A stretch of DNA of 64,000 nucleotides from Gibbula magus (Eukaryota > Mollusca > Gastropoda > Trochida > Trochidae), in assembly GCA_936450465.1 (NCBI GenBank), contig OW388292.1, forward strand, positions 27,602,368 through 27,666,367, read 5' to 3'. The position numbers and the translations under genes are program-made. Numbering within the stretch: position 1 is the stretch's first letter; the number at the start of each line of letters is the position of its first letter. The notes beneath the pieces are model-generated. The model did not search any database, was not told the DNA's origin, and saw only the letters and a list, made by a program, of their open reading frames with translations. Positions 38,721 to 50,599 of this stretch are shown one piece after another.

Positions 38721-39516
38721 GAAGCGCTTCATTTTGTTGAACCGCCGGCAGGTTTCTCAAGATGTTGATAATCAGAGTTTAACAGAGACACAGTAGCATC
38801 TTCTACGCCTCGCCTCGCTCTGTACGTGAATTGCAAAGGATCTAAATGCGGATTAACATGATTGAGGAACATACAAAGCACAATATACGTTCAATACACT
38901 TCATGTAGCAATTGAAGTTAAAGCAACAGGTCTAGGTCATAAACAGTGGGTTTACTCTTCTTGAGAACAGGTATCACTTCGGATAACTTCCAGGATGCAT
39001 ATAATGAAGTCATAACCGTAAATCACAATGTCCTGCATAAGTTACTTACCGATTTGTAGTTAGACAAGAATACCGTGAATGTGATTCCCTCTTTGACGTG
39101 TAGATGTAACGAACCGTCAAGATAGCAACGTGTGCCGGCTTAGATGACCTAGGGGTCAAGGTCAAGGACGTTAGGAAATACGGGTTTTACATTGCGCTGC
39201 GTATTCTTTCGCGCTATTACTCCATGAAATCGAAAGAGACGGTGCCAAGTCAGAATGAATAGCCATATATTCGTATTAATTTTTTTATATGGATATTTAA
39301 AAAATCATCATCATCACATTGACGAATTATATACTAAAAGTATCTATTTTTTTTATCAATACTCAATCACTAATTTATGGGAAGTATAACAAGCATATTT
39401 TACATAAAGATAAAATTTCGAAACTTTTAAATGTAGCTCCACAGTCTACTTCCGGCATTACGATTTCTGAAAACAAACACCTTTTCTTTCTGTCTTTTAT
39501 ATCTTGATTTGTCGTC
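38721..39516. other. Upstream region of RTF2
   Basis: Probable RTF2 promoter region. A minus-strand donor-like site (CAAATCG then GTAAGTAACT, near 39051) about 460 bp from the RTF2 ATG could belong to a distant GALE 5' exon, which would make this a shared divergent promoter. That is speculation from a single splice-like site. Confidence 0.3.
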
Positions 39517-42500
39517 ATGGGATGTGATGGGGGAACTATACCGACACGGGATGAACTGGTCAAAACAAAGAAGAAACCAGAACAAGTAAAACCAAAGTCG
39601 TGTATTCAAATAAGACTGTTTACAACAAAACCTGCAATATTCGTAATTGTGTCATTCATTGAAAACAAGTTTACTAAATATTTTTTGTTTGAGTCAATCA
39701 ACCAGAATCAATATATTTGATTTTCAACCATGCATCAAATGGGATGATATACTGCACTTTACCATACACTAATAAATAATAATCACAGTGGGCGGACTTG
39801 ATTCGCCAGCCGGAATATCGCCCGTTTTCGGTTGTGAACTGGTGACACACTTGATTCAGGCGGCGGGTGTTCAATCCAGCCCGCCAGGGTAACCCGATTA
39901 GTATGTACCAGACCGGTTCGTAGAAGTAAATTTCCGGTGGATTCGTAGAAGGATCGGCAGTGGATTCGTAGACGTTCTTAGACATAGGAATATATGCTAA
40001 TGAGATATAAGAGTACAATATTACCTAGATATGGCAATTAGAAAGAAATATAGATATGAATTATTTCAATTTCTGACTTTGGTTTTTTAAGGCAATGAAT
40101 TTCAATAAAGCAATCAGACACAAGGTTATTTTTGTTGGAGAATATTTGTGTTTGAATTAAATAAATAAATATGATAAATATAATATATACCCCAGTTGTT
40201 AATCTACCGACAGCCTATTACATTACTTTCTTGTTATGAATTACACTGACAGCAATCACAGCAACTAACAACATATTGTATATTTCGAACAACATGATAT
40301 AGATGCATTAAATACTAAAAGTACTTCTACCAATCCACCGTTAACGAATCCACCACGTCCATGAATTCACTGCATCTACGAACCGGTCTGGTCTACGAAA
40401 ACACTGCATACCACCTGATTGACCCGGTTTCAAATGAGCGGGCTATCGTGACAGGACTATACCGGGATAGTGCAAATCAAGTGCACCGGCCTATCTTTAG
40501 AATCCCTCACCATATAAGGGCTCGCTTTTTTGTTCTATATTATTTATGTTCTAGAATATTATTTTACCTATCGGACATGCGCAGACGTTGTTTTCCCGTC
40601 GAGGCGATGACGCCATGTTTGATGACAAAAAAGGCAAGATCGGTACTGACCCCATTAGCCCTTAGGATACCAATCAACCCTACGTCCAGCACATGATATA
40701 TCATTTTATAATTTTAGGGCTAGTGCTGGTTTTCTAAAATGGAATGTAAAGAAAACGTTGAATTTTGTTTGTTCGTGTACCGTACTGCAGTAGGCCAAGA
40801 CATGGGGCTTTCCCCATCTGATTGACAGGTCGCACTTTAAATTTTGTAATTGTAGTAGGCCCTCAGTTAACCCTTGGACACATTCCGATGGTTTCATTTA
40901 ACCCTTGGATACAGATGATTTAATTTAATTTAACCCTTAGATAATGTTTGATGATGTTCTTTAACCCTTAGAGTTTTTTTAATGCAAGAACTTCGGGCAC
41001 TTTATATGGAACAAAACCGTGAGAAACCGTTTTCCATTTGGGATTGAAATGAATTTCCAGGAACATTTTATGGACGCTTTAATCCACAGTTAGTTAGACT
41101 TTAATCCACAGTTAGTTCCCTTGAATCAACTGCTTGAACTGAAATCTCGTTCGGTGTCTCGTTTGTTTGGCCGCCATTGGACATTGTCATGCAACTTGGC
41201 GTTGCAAAAGTAATGCAAATTCACAAGGCATAACCTTCACATTTAATCCAAGCATTCTGTGACAGTCATCAGTTAAGTATTATTTCGACTACATTTTAAC
41301 CCTTAGGTACACCTTTAGTTTATACATTCTTATCCTTTTGACGAACTGACGAAATTGAACTTCCTGTTAACAATCAATGGACATTTTAAAGTTTGTTAAA
41401 ACACTTCTGGTGTGTCTTTCTTACAGATAATACCATAGCAAGATATTTAATAAAAAAAACTTTCAAGTTAAGTGCTTACTGTGATTAACAATTTTACGAT
41501 TTTAACGTTTGCTGAAATACTGAAGCGTTGAGTAGAGAATCTTATAAAGGAAAACATAAATACGTACCTTGTTGACTTACCTTTTCGGGTAGTGAATCGT
41601 ATCGAATTTATGTCCAAAACTTATATTATGCACAATAAAAAATGGAATTAGCATTTGGTGATATCATGTGCATGGACGTTATAAGTAGAATCTACACAAT
41701 TCATAAAAATTCAACAGTGGACGCTGTGACACGATCACTCCCTTTGAACATTTATTGATATCCCGTTGTAATAATTATTGTAATTTCTCCTTTGCTGAAA
41801 AGAAAACAAAATCGCCGTTGTTTATAAATATAGGGACTAACATTAAGTCTGTCAAACATCAATACAGTAATCTATGATCTACACCAAACAATATATATGT
41901 TTTCGATCAGCCTACGCAAACGTGGATCTTACCGTCAGGCGAGCGACATTCCCAAGAAGTCTAATCCTTATTTGGAAAATTCCACACGTGAGATTGAATT
42001 GACCAATCAGTGAGAAGCTACGTCATTGGGATTTCCTTTCAATTACAAACGATTGGAAATATGTTTTTGAGTAAAACAAAAAAATGTGTTTAAAACTCTC
42101 GTCTTTTAGACAAAGTTTTAAATTAAACTTTTGCCGATAAACACGAAAATGACCTCTATTTTCGTCTAAAATATCTCCTAACAGAGATCAGCCCGCTGTC
42201 GCGTGCTTCTCTCTATATAGAGTAACCTGCCAAAGGCAGTAAGCACTTCCTGCCGAAGGCAGGTATTATATATTTACGTGCCTACGGCATGTTCACGCGC
42301 CAAAGGCGCGTGTTACAGATGTAGCACGTGACTTTATATATGGTGAGGGATTCTGGAAGTGCTCCAGTGCACCCAGTGTGTGCATTACAAACTAAATAAC
42401 CTTCTCTGGATTCTTCATCTGATTTCTGTTAGGCAGGTGGCTCATGTCTTGTGACCCTCCAATTACTAGGTGTGGAAGTGTGGAACAGTTCAGTATTTTA

Positions 42501-45500
42501 GCAGGGCTATGACTCCTTGTCTTAAAGAAGGTGAAAGGTTACAAGACATGAAGCCCCCCATACAGTACTCTGATTAAGAACGAGCCAGGTATGAGTGTCA
42601 CGTTCGATCTGATTTTAAAGTGATTGATCTAAAATCATTGACAGGGATTGACAGGTAAAGATGGCAGTTTAACTGGAATCCAAGGGCTTCAAAATTAACA
42701 AGATCAATTCCTGGTAAAATGCAGTCTTTAATGCTTGACAACTGTGTCTTTTATCACTGGACCATTCAGATGATCACAAGGTCATAATAATGTTTGAAAA
42801 AGTGACCAAATCTAACCTATCATAACCTTGTCTTTTAATCAAATATGGAGTTGACAACTTAACAATTGAAAACTTATTTTACAGAAAGACAAAACAGCGG
42901 AACTTGTTTTTAAGTGGAAACACTGTGCACTCAGTCAGGAATCACTCCAAGAACCATTTATGGCTTGTGAACTGGGCAGGCGAGTACTCTGCATTGACAA
43001 TGTTATCTTTATAAAAATTCAAATGTATGTGTAGTGTATAATCACTAAACTGTTATGATGCAAGTTGCAGATCAAAGTGAAAAAGTTCTGAAAATCATAA
43101 AGAATTTTAAAGCAATTTCGAAAGCATTTTGCACAATGACAAATATTTTATTGAAACAAAAACTGTGAAAAAGGTGATGAAGTTATAAATTCGTAAATTG
43201 AATTTCTTGTTCAACAGCAAACTTTTAAAATATTTTGATTTGTGAATATATTTTAAAGTAATATAGATAGTTAGATAGATATTCAGAAGTACAAACTATT
43301 GGTGTATGTATTTCGTTGTAAAATAACTTTATTGATATGGAATTGAAAACAATTGCTTTGAAACCACACTTCAATAAACTTAATTCCATTGATTATGCTA
43401 ATATTATGTTATGTTGATCTCTTCAGATTGTACAACAGAGAGTCAGCCCTGGAATTCCTTCTGGACAGAACCAAGTTTGACAGTGCTCGAGGCGTCCAAC
43501 ATCTGAGAGGGCTCAAGGTACTCATGTCTTTTCTGCTTTGTTAAAATATAGAGTTTTCTTATAAATGCTGAATTGTAGGAGCAATGATAAATTTATATAG
43601 AATTCATGGAGTTTAGCATGCTTTCCCCACAACATGTAGACAAGAGAATGGGAGTTACAAGTTTTTCCAGGTCCTGAGAGAAATGACCACAGTACATTTT
43701 GTTTTGTGGTTCTCAATTCACAATATCATTGTCATTCCTATTTATACAACCCAAAAATATTGTTTTTAGCGTTTACACGAATTATAATGAGTTATGAAAC
43801 TATTGTTGCAGCTGTAAGACTGTCAACTCAGGCAACTTTCACACTTTCATACCTGCATAAACTTAATTTTGTGACGTCACATCACATTTAGCTCGCCCCC
43901 ATGAGATTCATAGCTAGTTGCGTTGTGTATTTTCCTTGGCTAATAAACGCGTTGTAGGCCGGGCTAGTAATCCAATTACATTTTGATTTGACATCTTGTG
44001 TCTTCTTACTTGTCAATAGTACAGCTCTAATCGTTGCAAATTTGTATATTTGGAGCAATGAAATTTTACAAAACATCAGGTACAAGTATATTATTTATAA
44101 GATTTGACTTCCAAATTTATAAATCCATGAACTTAATAGATTTTGAAGTCAATTCTTAAATATACAAATCTACAGGATCTGAAGAAGCTGGAGCTAACCA
44201 AGAACAAGGGATACAGTGACACCAAGGCAGAGAAGGGAGATGGATATATCGACATGCAGGACGCGGGATACATATGTCCTGTCGTTGGACTTGAGATGAA
44301 TGGAAAATACAGGTAGATGCAGATCATTTATGTGTGAATTGTCAGTGGTTAAAAGTCAGATGAAATACAGTTAACCTTATATCCAATATTTTTAGCTTAT
44401 CTGTTCTGAGGCCCGATGGGCTTATGGCATGACATGGTGTCCGACGTCTGTCCGTCCATCTGTAAACTTTTTGCTTTTTGGACTTCATCTCCAGAACCAA
44501 TGAGTCTTTTCAAGAACCACAGGCACCAGAGAGCTAAAATCATGTGTACAGACTTCTCAGAAAATGGAGATTATGAATTTGGATAAATCGTTGTAGAATT
44601 GTAGAATAGGTTTGTAGTCATATGAAGCAGAACTACTTTTTGGCTCATCTGGCCTGAAAGGTCCAATAGGCTTATCGCATGGCATGATGTCCAGCGTCCA
44701 TCCGTCCGTACGACAGTCCGTAAATTTATCACTTTTTCCACTACTTCTCCAGAACCACTGACTCTAAAGAGCCAAAATTTTATATACAGACTCCTTAGCC
44801 AGTGGGGAATCTAAAGATCTAAGATTTGGTTACCATGTGACCCCACGTATGGGTCACAGGGGTTATGACCTAAACACCTATTTTCATCTTCTTCTCCAAT
44901 ACAAAAAGGTCTAAAAAGCAGAAATGTCATGCACAGAATTCTTGGCCAAAGTGGATTCTAAATTGTAGATTTGGTGACCCTGTGACCCAGGGTCACAGGG
45001 ATCATGCCGTAAAAACTTTTTCTCCAGTATGAAAAGCCCTAGAAAGCTGGAATGTTACAGATTCCTTAACCAATGGGCAATCTAAATTATGTATTTGGAG
45101 GCCCTGTCTCCCCAAATATGGGGCACATGGACCACAAATTAAAAGAGCCATACATTTCCAACTTATTTAAAGCTTGCTAAGCTAAAGAACCATTGGCTCT
45201 ATTTTCTCGTGTTTGTTGTCAATGTGTTATGCCATGTGATTCTTCCAATCTCTTCATCTTCTCAAGCAAATAAGGGCTACAATCCTCCATGGTAGAGGTG
45301 GAGAGGCTACATCCTTGAGACATATTTTTAAAATGTATGTTTTTAGTTCATTGATAAAGCCTGATGAGCTACATAACCAATGGCTCTATTTTTACATTAT
45401 CATGTCCTTAGAGTATCATCTACTTATGGTCTCATAAGTACTAGCATGCTCGGGTCTAACTCAGGGAAATCAGACCTAAGTTTGATTTGCTGAGTTTTTG

Positions 45501-48500
45501 CACCTGAAATATATCATGACATTGTATAACCATATGCATTCATTTGTGTTTGTTTTTTCCCCCAAACAGTTTCATTCTTTTAACACTATGTCATATGAAT
45601 ATAAACTTATGTTAAATGTCATGAATATAAATAACAATCTCACTTTACATGTTAATGCCGCTGTCTAAGATGTAACGCCGACCCCTGAGGGATCCAATGA
45701 GTGAGAAGAAGGGTCCAGGTTCTGGAAGGGCAGTGCCCCTCAAATATTCTTAGAGTCTTAGATAATGATTTCAGTAATTTAGTGAGTTGAAACAGTTTTT
45801 GCTCAAAGACATTTAGCAATTTAAATGTTTAGAAAAAGTGCAGATACAGATACTACTTGAGCGACAGAGTAGATCAAATTTAACATCTCATGTTTCAGGT
45901 TTTGCTACCTGTGGACGTGTGGCTGTGTTGTGTCAGAGCGAGCTCTCAAAGAAGTGAAGACAGACATCTGTCACAAGGTAAATGAACATGTTGACATAAT
46001 ATTATTATAATAATCATTAGACTGTCAAATAACAATGATCTTCATCTAGCTCCAGCCTCTCTCTTATTCAACATATAATTTTCTTCTATTTCTGTTTGTT
46101 GAATTCCACTTTATGAATATTTTTCACTTTCTTCCACTTTACGAGCATCATTGACATTGATGATTGTAGCTTTCTACTCCTTAACCTTGAAACCTTAACC
46201 CTCACCCTGCTGCATGCAGTGTGATCAAGCAGACAAACTGTAAATGCTTCTGTCCTGTGTGTACCTGCAGTGTGGGAAGCCCTTCACTACTGACGATGTT
46301 GTGGTGCTGAACGGATCCGAGGAGGACGTGGACCTGATGAAAACCAAGATGGAGGCCAGACGTCTGAAAGCTAAACTGGAGAAGGTGGGAAAGTTATTGC
46401 TGCAAAACTATTGTTGGCATTGTGAACAAAGCTTTTAATGTAAATTTTACATTGTGTAAATCTTGGCTAAATTCCTGATGAACTCTTCAATGATCCAAAG
46501 CCAAAACCAAGTAAGTGTTATTGAAAGTTATCTGATTTCACCTCTGAGCCACTTGTTTTGGAATGGCTGAACAACGTTGAGTATCCAGCTTTAGTTGAAT
46601 GAGCTAGCTTCAATGGAGCAATTGAATTAGAGTCTTGTTTTTTGCCCAGTGAGTCCTTCAGTACATTTCTTTGTTTGTGCATGTTGCTCCATCTGTGAGT
46701 ATCTGTACAAATCAAATGTAAATAGCATCGCACAAATGTGTTCGGCTGATATTCTTAGTTCGCCAAAATTGTATGTATTTGAATGTAAGTTTTGTTCCAT
46801 ATATAGTACAAATTCTTACAATAGATTTTGGTCTGACGAAAAATGACTAAGTTGTGCTATTTTTTTTTCAGAAGGCAAAGAAAGCAGAAAAACATAAAGC
46901 AGCTGAGGAAACTGTACCAGTATCTGAAGGTGTGTAACTTTTGTAAATTTGTGTTTATCTCTTTACCTGCAGAGTTTTTGTTATATCTCAGAATACCTAA
47001 TCTTTAGCCATGGGCTAATCACTGTATATAATATTTGTATACTGGCCACTCGTCGACATTTTAACAGCAGCTGAAGTGTTAATACAGACTGAAAGTTAAC
47101 CCTTACGTTGCGTATATATTTTTTACCATTTTTAGCCCCTGTGGCGGAATTTACAGGCTCGCAGCTCGCAGCAGTAGTTTGAGCTTATTCACTAACGAGC
47201 TCTGCTGGCGGAATTTCCAGGCGGCGATTCCGGTACCGTTTTTACGAAATATACCGCATCTACATGGCGAATAAGGACTATATACGGGCGTTCAATACAA
47301 ATTCAAGTAGCGACACCCGTACACAAATGGCTAATTCACTACCGAAACTTTGAATGAATTTTCTATGTTTTTTCGTTTTTATTCTATTACTTTCGAAAGA
47401 TTGTCTTTAATTCGGGCCTCGTAACATCATAAATACGAAACGAAAAAAATTCCATTTATATACGGAATTGAAGACAAGATGTCTAGCTTCACAATGATAT
47501 AAAAATTATTAGAATGCGACCTTTGGTTATAATTCTATAGCTATGTAAAGCTTGTCTTTATTTCCACCTATAAAATCGTCAATACTTACAACATGTATGC
47601 GGCATTGCAAACGGTCGTTCATCGCACTTTTCCAAGAAATCATAATCTCGAACCAGTTGACAAATAAGCACATGTCAACCCAAATATGGTTATGTTGTTT
47701 GACTTTTCAAATAAACGCTAACCTCGAACCATAACTGATGAAAATATGTTGATTAGTTTGTGTGCCGTTTGGTTTCACATGCCTCTCAGAAAGGTAAAAT
47801 TGTATCTTTATTTCTGTGAATAAATCTGCGCATTTTATATAGAATAAAAGATTATTCTTTTCGGTTTATTGTGATATAAAAATTATGAAAATGCATTCAG
47901 TATTTTAGCCGTGATAAATGTTTTAGAAGTTGTGAAAATCGCCGATTGTTTCAAAATTTATGAAGTGTAAACATGACCTTTTTCACGGCGCTTGCTGTGT
48001 CTTTATTATTTTTTTGAGATTTTCTAATTTTATATGGGAATGTAGTCCATTGTTTCCCCTTTATTTTGCCGTATTTTTTTTTGAAAACAAACTATTCGCT
48101 CACATGATATGAAGTGCGGTAGTAAGGCGAGTTAGCGATTTTTTCCCCCGTCTCGCGAGATGCGAGGCAGATAGCAGTCTCGGGCGAGGCAAACCCGAGG
48201 CAATACAAACACGTGGGTGAAAATAGCCTCAAGCGAATTAATGCTTCGGGGGCTAAGCCCGACAAAATTGGCCTTTTGCAAAGCTAATTATCAATGCGTT
48301 ACGGGTCAACAATGCACACGCAATTTGGTGTGAATTTTACTTGATATTTCGACCGGACATTCACACAGACTTGTTATCGTGGCTATCTGCGAGATGTATG
48401 TAAACAAGTTTTCATGTGGCGATATACGGACACACTTCGTCTCGCATTTCGCCTGGGGGGCAAATAGAATTATTACTGACCCGGTAAATGCACTAAGTCC

Positions 48501-49211
48501 AACGTACGGGTCTCGCCAAGGGTTCTAACATTTTTCTCTATGAGCCTCCCGGATAATTCCGTCGCCCGCATGTTAAGGGTTAATGTTCTGGATATGCAAT
48601 ACGTGTGCTAAGGTTATAATTGTCACCAAATTTATCAACATTAGCTAAGATGTTTTCATATTTCTTTAATGTGCTTGTGAAAAGAGAACCATTTGTGAAA
48701 TAAATTGCATTTTGTTCAACTCAAGATTAACAAAGAATGTAATACCACATGGACTTCTCATGACTGCTCAAACATGTCGTGATGTTTTAGATTGTGATGC
48801 TTAAACAAATCTCTGGTATATTTTCAGTGTTCCCAGATGCTACTAACTCATATAATGTTATTTATTCACACAAAATTTAAATGAATTTCCTTGATCATGA
48901 ATCACGAAGAAAGAAAACAGGTAATAAATCCACATGTTTCATTCACAGGTGAAGCAAGTTCGAGCAAAAAGGTGAAGTTTGCAGAGCCAGTGCAAGACAA
49001 AACCGTCAAGGCATCAAGCAAACTGAAAGGACTGAAGGACGCACGTTCAAAACTGACCAATGGGAAGACAGAAGAGAAAACGGCCAAGTCAAGGAGTGTT
49101 CAGGACAACCCTCAAACTAGCAAAGTATATAAATCTCTCTTCACCACGTCGAAAGAAGCACTGAACCAACAACAAGCACATTGGGTCACATACAATCCAA
49201 TGTACTACTGA
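39517..49211 (+). CDS. RTF2: RTF2, replication termination factor 2 homologue
   Basis: Nuclear Rtf2-family protein that acts at replication forks. In yeast it stabilises stalled forks; in mammals it is linked to RNase H2 and is removed by DDI1/2 and the proteasome. Eight exons join in frame: 39517-39585, 42885-42979, 43427-43517, 44176-44312, 45899-45977, 46271-46384, 46872-46929 and 48949-49211, giving 301 residues (human 306). Start MGCDGGTIPTRDELVK is the family signature. Residues about 24-85 (HCALSQESLQEPFMACELGR, LYNRESALEFLL) form the first RING-like module. Residues about 117-180 hold the Cys-rich second one (YICPVVGLEMNGKYRF, then CGCVVSERALKEV, CHKCGKPF, DDVVVLNG). A Lys-rich tail follows, ending SLFTTSKEALNQQQAHWV. 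Intron 2 appears to be GC-AG. Intron 1 and intron 7 carry large inserted repeats. Confidence 0.96.
39785..40495. repeat. Large imperfect foldback in RTF2 intron 1
   Basis: ACCAGACCGGTTCGTAGA near 39907 is repeated exactly inverted near 40375. GGTGGATTCGT and ACTTGATTYGC blocks are inverted in matching order, giving arms of roughly 200 bp around a spacer of about 350 bp. The motif GTGGATTCGTAGA also repeats within the left arm. No flanking duplication identified. Confidence 0.55.
40867..40972 (+). repeat. TTAACCCTT motif repeated at 31-32 bp
   Basis: TTAACCCTT occurs at 40867, 40898, 40930 and 40961, followed each time by GGA or AGA. Another TTAACCCTT is at 41296, and a second small duplication (CTTTAATCCACAGTTAGTT twice) lies at about 41077-41117. 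All are in RTF2 intron 1. The motif equals the TTAA + CCCTT end of the piggyBac-like elements nearby, which may be chance. Confidence 0.6.
42227..42313 (+). repeat. Run of four short GC hairpins
   Basis: CTGCCAAAGGCAG, CCTGCCGAAGGCAGG, GTGCCTACGGCAT and CGCGCCAAAGGCGCG follow one another within 90 bases. Each has a GCC-NANG-GC-like core closing a short loop. They lie in RTF2 intron 1. Function unknown. Confidence 0.7.
44395..45200 (+). repeat. Dispersed 'GCTCATCTGGCCTGAAAGG' repeat, two adjoining copies
   Basis: First copy from 44395 (AGCTTATCTGTTCTGAGGCC then CGATGGGCTTATGGCAT), second from 44640 (GGCTCATCTGGCCTGAAAGG). Each runs into GTCCGTCC-type sequence and a TTCTCCAGAACCA block. The second continues with degenerate units around TGACCC...GGGTCACAGGG to about 45200. 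In RTF2 intron 4. Confidence 0.65.
47100..48579. mobile_element. piggyBac-like non-autonomous element, TTAA flanks
   Basis: Left end CCCTTACGTTGCG and right end, read inverted, CCCTTAACATGCGGG, each directly preceded by TTAA (47096-47099 and 48580-48583). CCCT-type ends at TTAA are the piggyBac hallmark. The right about 580 bp are shared with the inverted relative at 36466-37037. No transposase frame remains in 1480 bp. It lies in RTF2 intron 7. Confidence 0.8.
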
Positions 49212-50588
49212 AGAGAAGAGAAAGGGATTTTAATGCGGTAATGTGATTCAGGTGATGAATTGCAGTTGTTTCCCCTTGTACTGTGAAATGGAAAAGTCAG
49301 TGATGTGAACTGTTGCATGTTCTCTCCCCACAGAGGTTATTCAAGTCATCTCTTCCCACATACCATCTGTTACAAGTGGAGCTCTTTGTTGCTAGGAATA
49401 GAGCATCCTATTTGGCAAAACTAAAAGTTAGTGGTGCAATCGGCATTCGGCCTGTTCTTGGAAATGTTGGAAGAGTTCCTTCACCTGTGCAATGCAGGCA
49501 TATTACTTACAAGACAGCTGGAGATAAATATAAGGACTGAATCCATGTTTAAAATTTCCACCACTTGGGGATTTTGCTGGATGAGTTGGGCCATTGTAAC
49601 AGATATTACACTGCAAGAAATGGCTTGAGTAACCTCTGTGGGGAATGATTGGCCCCCAGTTGAAGAATCTGGAACTTTAAATGTGATTTAGGTGAACTAT
49701 CAAGCTTGAGTCGGCAAATTTCACGATGGAAATATGATTTTGATGTAATGCATTATGAATAGCAGTTATCTCCATTTGTATAACAACTTAAAAATCAATG
49801 ACATACATGTATCTGCTAACCCGACACATAATCCAGAAATGGTTATGTAGATCCAAGCAGTTTGGTCTAAGAAGTTAACATACAATGAAGAACAAAGGGT
49901 TTATTTAACAATTTATTCATAAACATAATATGAGACTGTCATGGGTGGTGAATTCATTTATTTGTGGTTTTGATAGAAGAGAGATTGCAGAAAATTATTA
50001 CTTAGTCCTTCTGTATGATTAAATGTTTTTATTTTAAACTGTTTTATGTGATGTTCTTTGATCATACTGTAATCAACCAAATAAGCGCCCCCTTTACTAC
50101 TTCCAGCATGGAGAGAGTCTCTCCTCAATATTGGCATTACAGTCTATCGTAAACAAAGTACACATGCTCAAACAACCTGGATGAGGACACAAATTATCAT
50201 TTTAATAAATGACTCCTCAATTGGAGCATCCTTATTCCCTTTGGTATTATCAAACTCAACTTCAACTATTATTAGGTATGATTACAGTATAAACTTATGT
50301 TATTAAATGTTTGTACATGTTCAAGAATCATTAAAATGTTGAGTCATTGGGTTGGGATTACCAGGTAGCACTTTTCAAGAATGAAAACTTACATTTATAA
50401 ATTTATAAATTTTGGATGTCAACGTTCGTTCATTGTTCCATGAATTAGTGTAACCTTCAAAATTATGACAATATCATCTCATTGTTTTAAGTTTAAGAAG
50501 TATAATTTGAGATGCCATCTTTTTAACAATGGTTCTTTTAAGAACTTCATTTACTCCCTTTTTTATGTAAATATTCATTGTCTTTGTA

Positions 50589-50594
50589 AATAAA
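50589..50594 (+). promoter_or_regulatory. Candidate polyadenylation signal for RTF2
   Basis: AATAAA about 1.4 kb after the RTF2 stop. Earlier AATAAA-like sites (for example near 50203) also exist, so the used site is uncertain. Confidence 0.25.
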
Positions 50595-50599
50595 TTATG

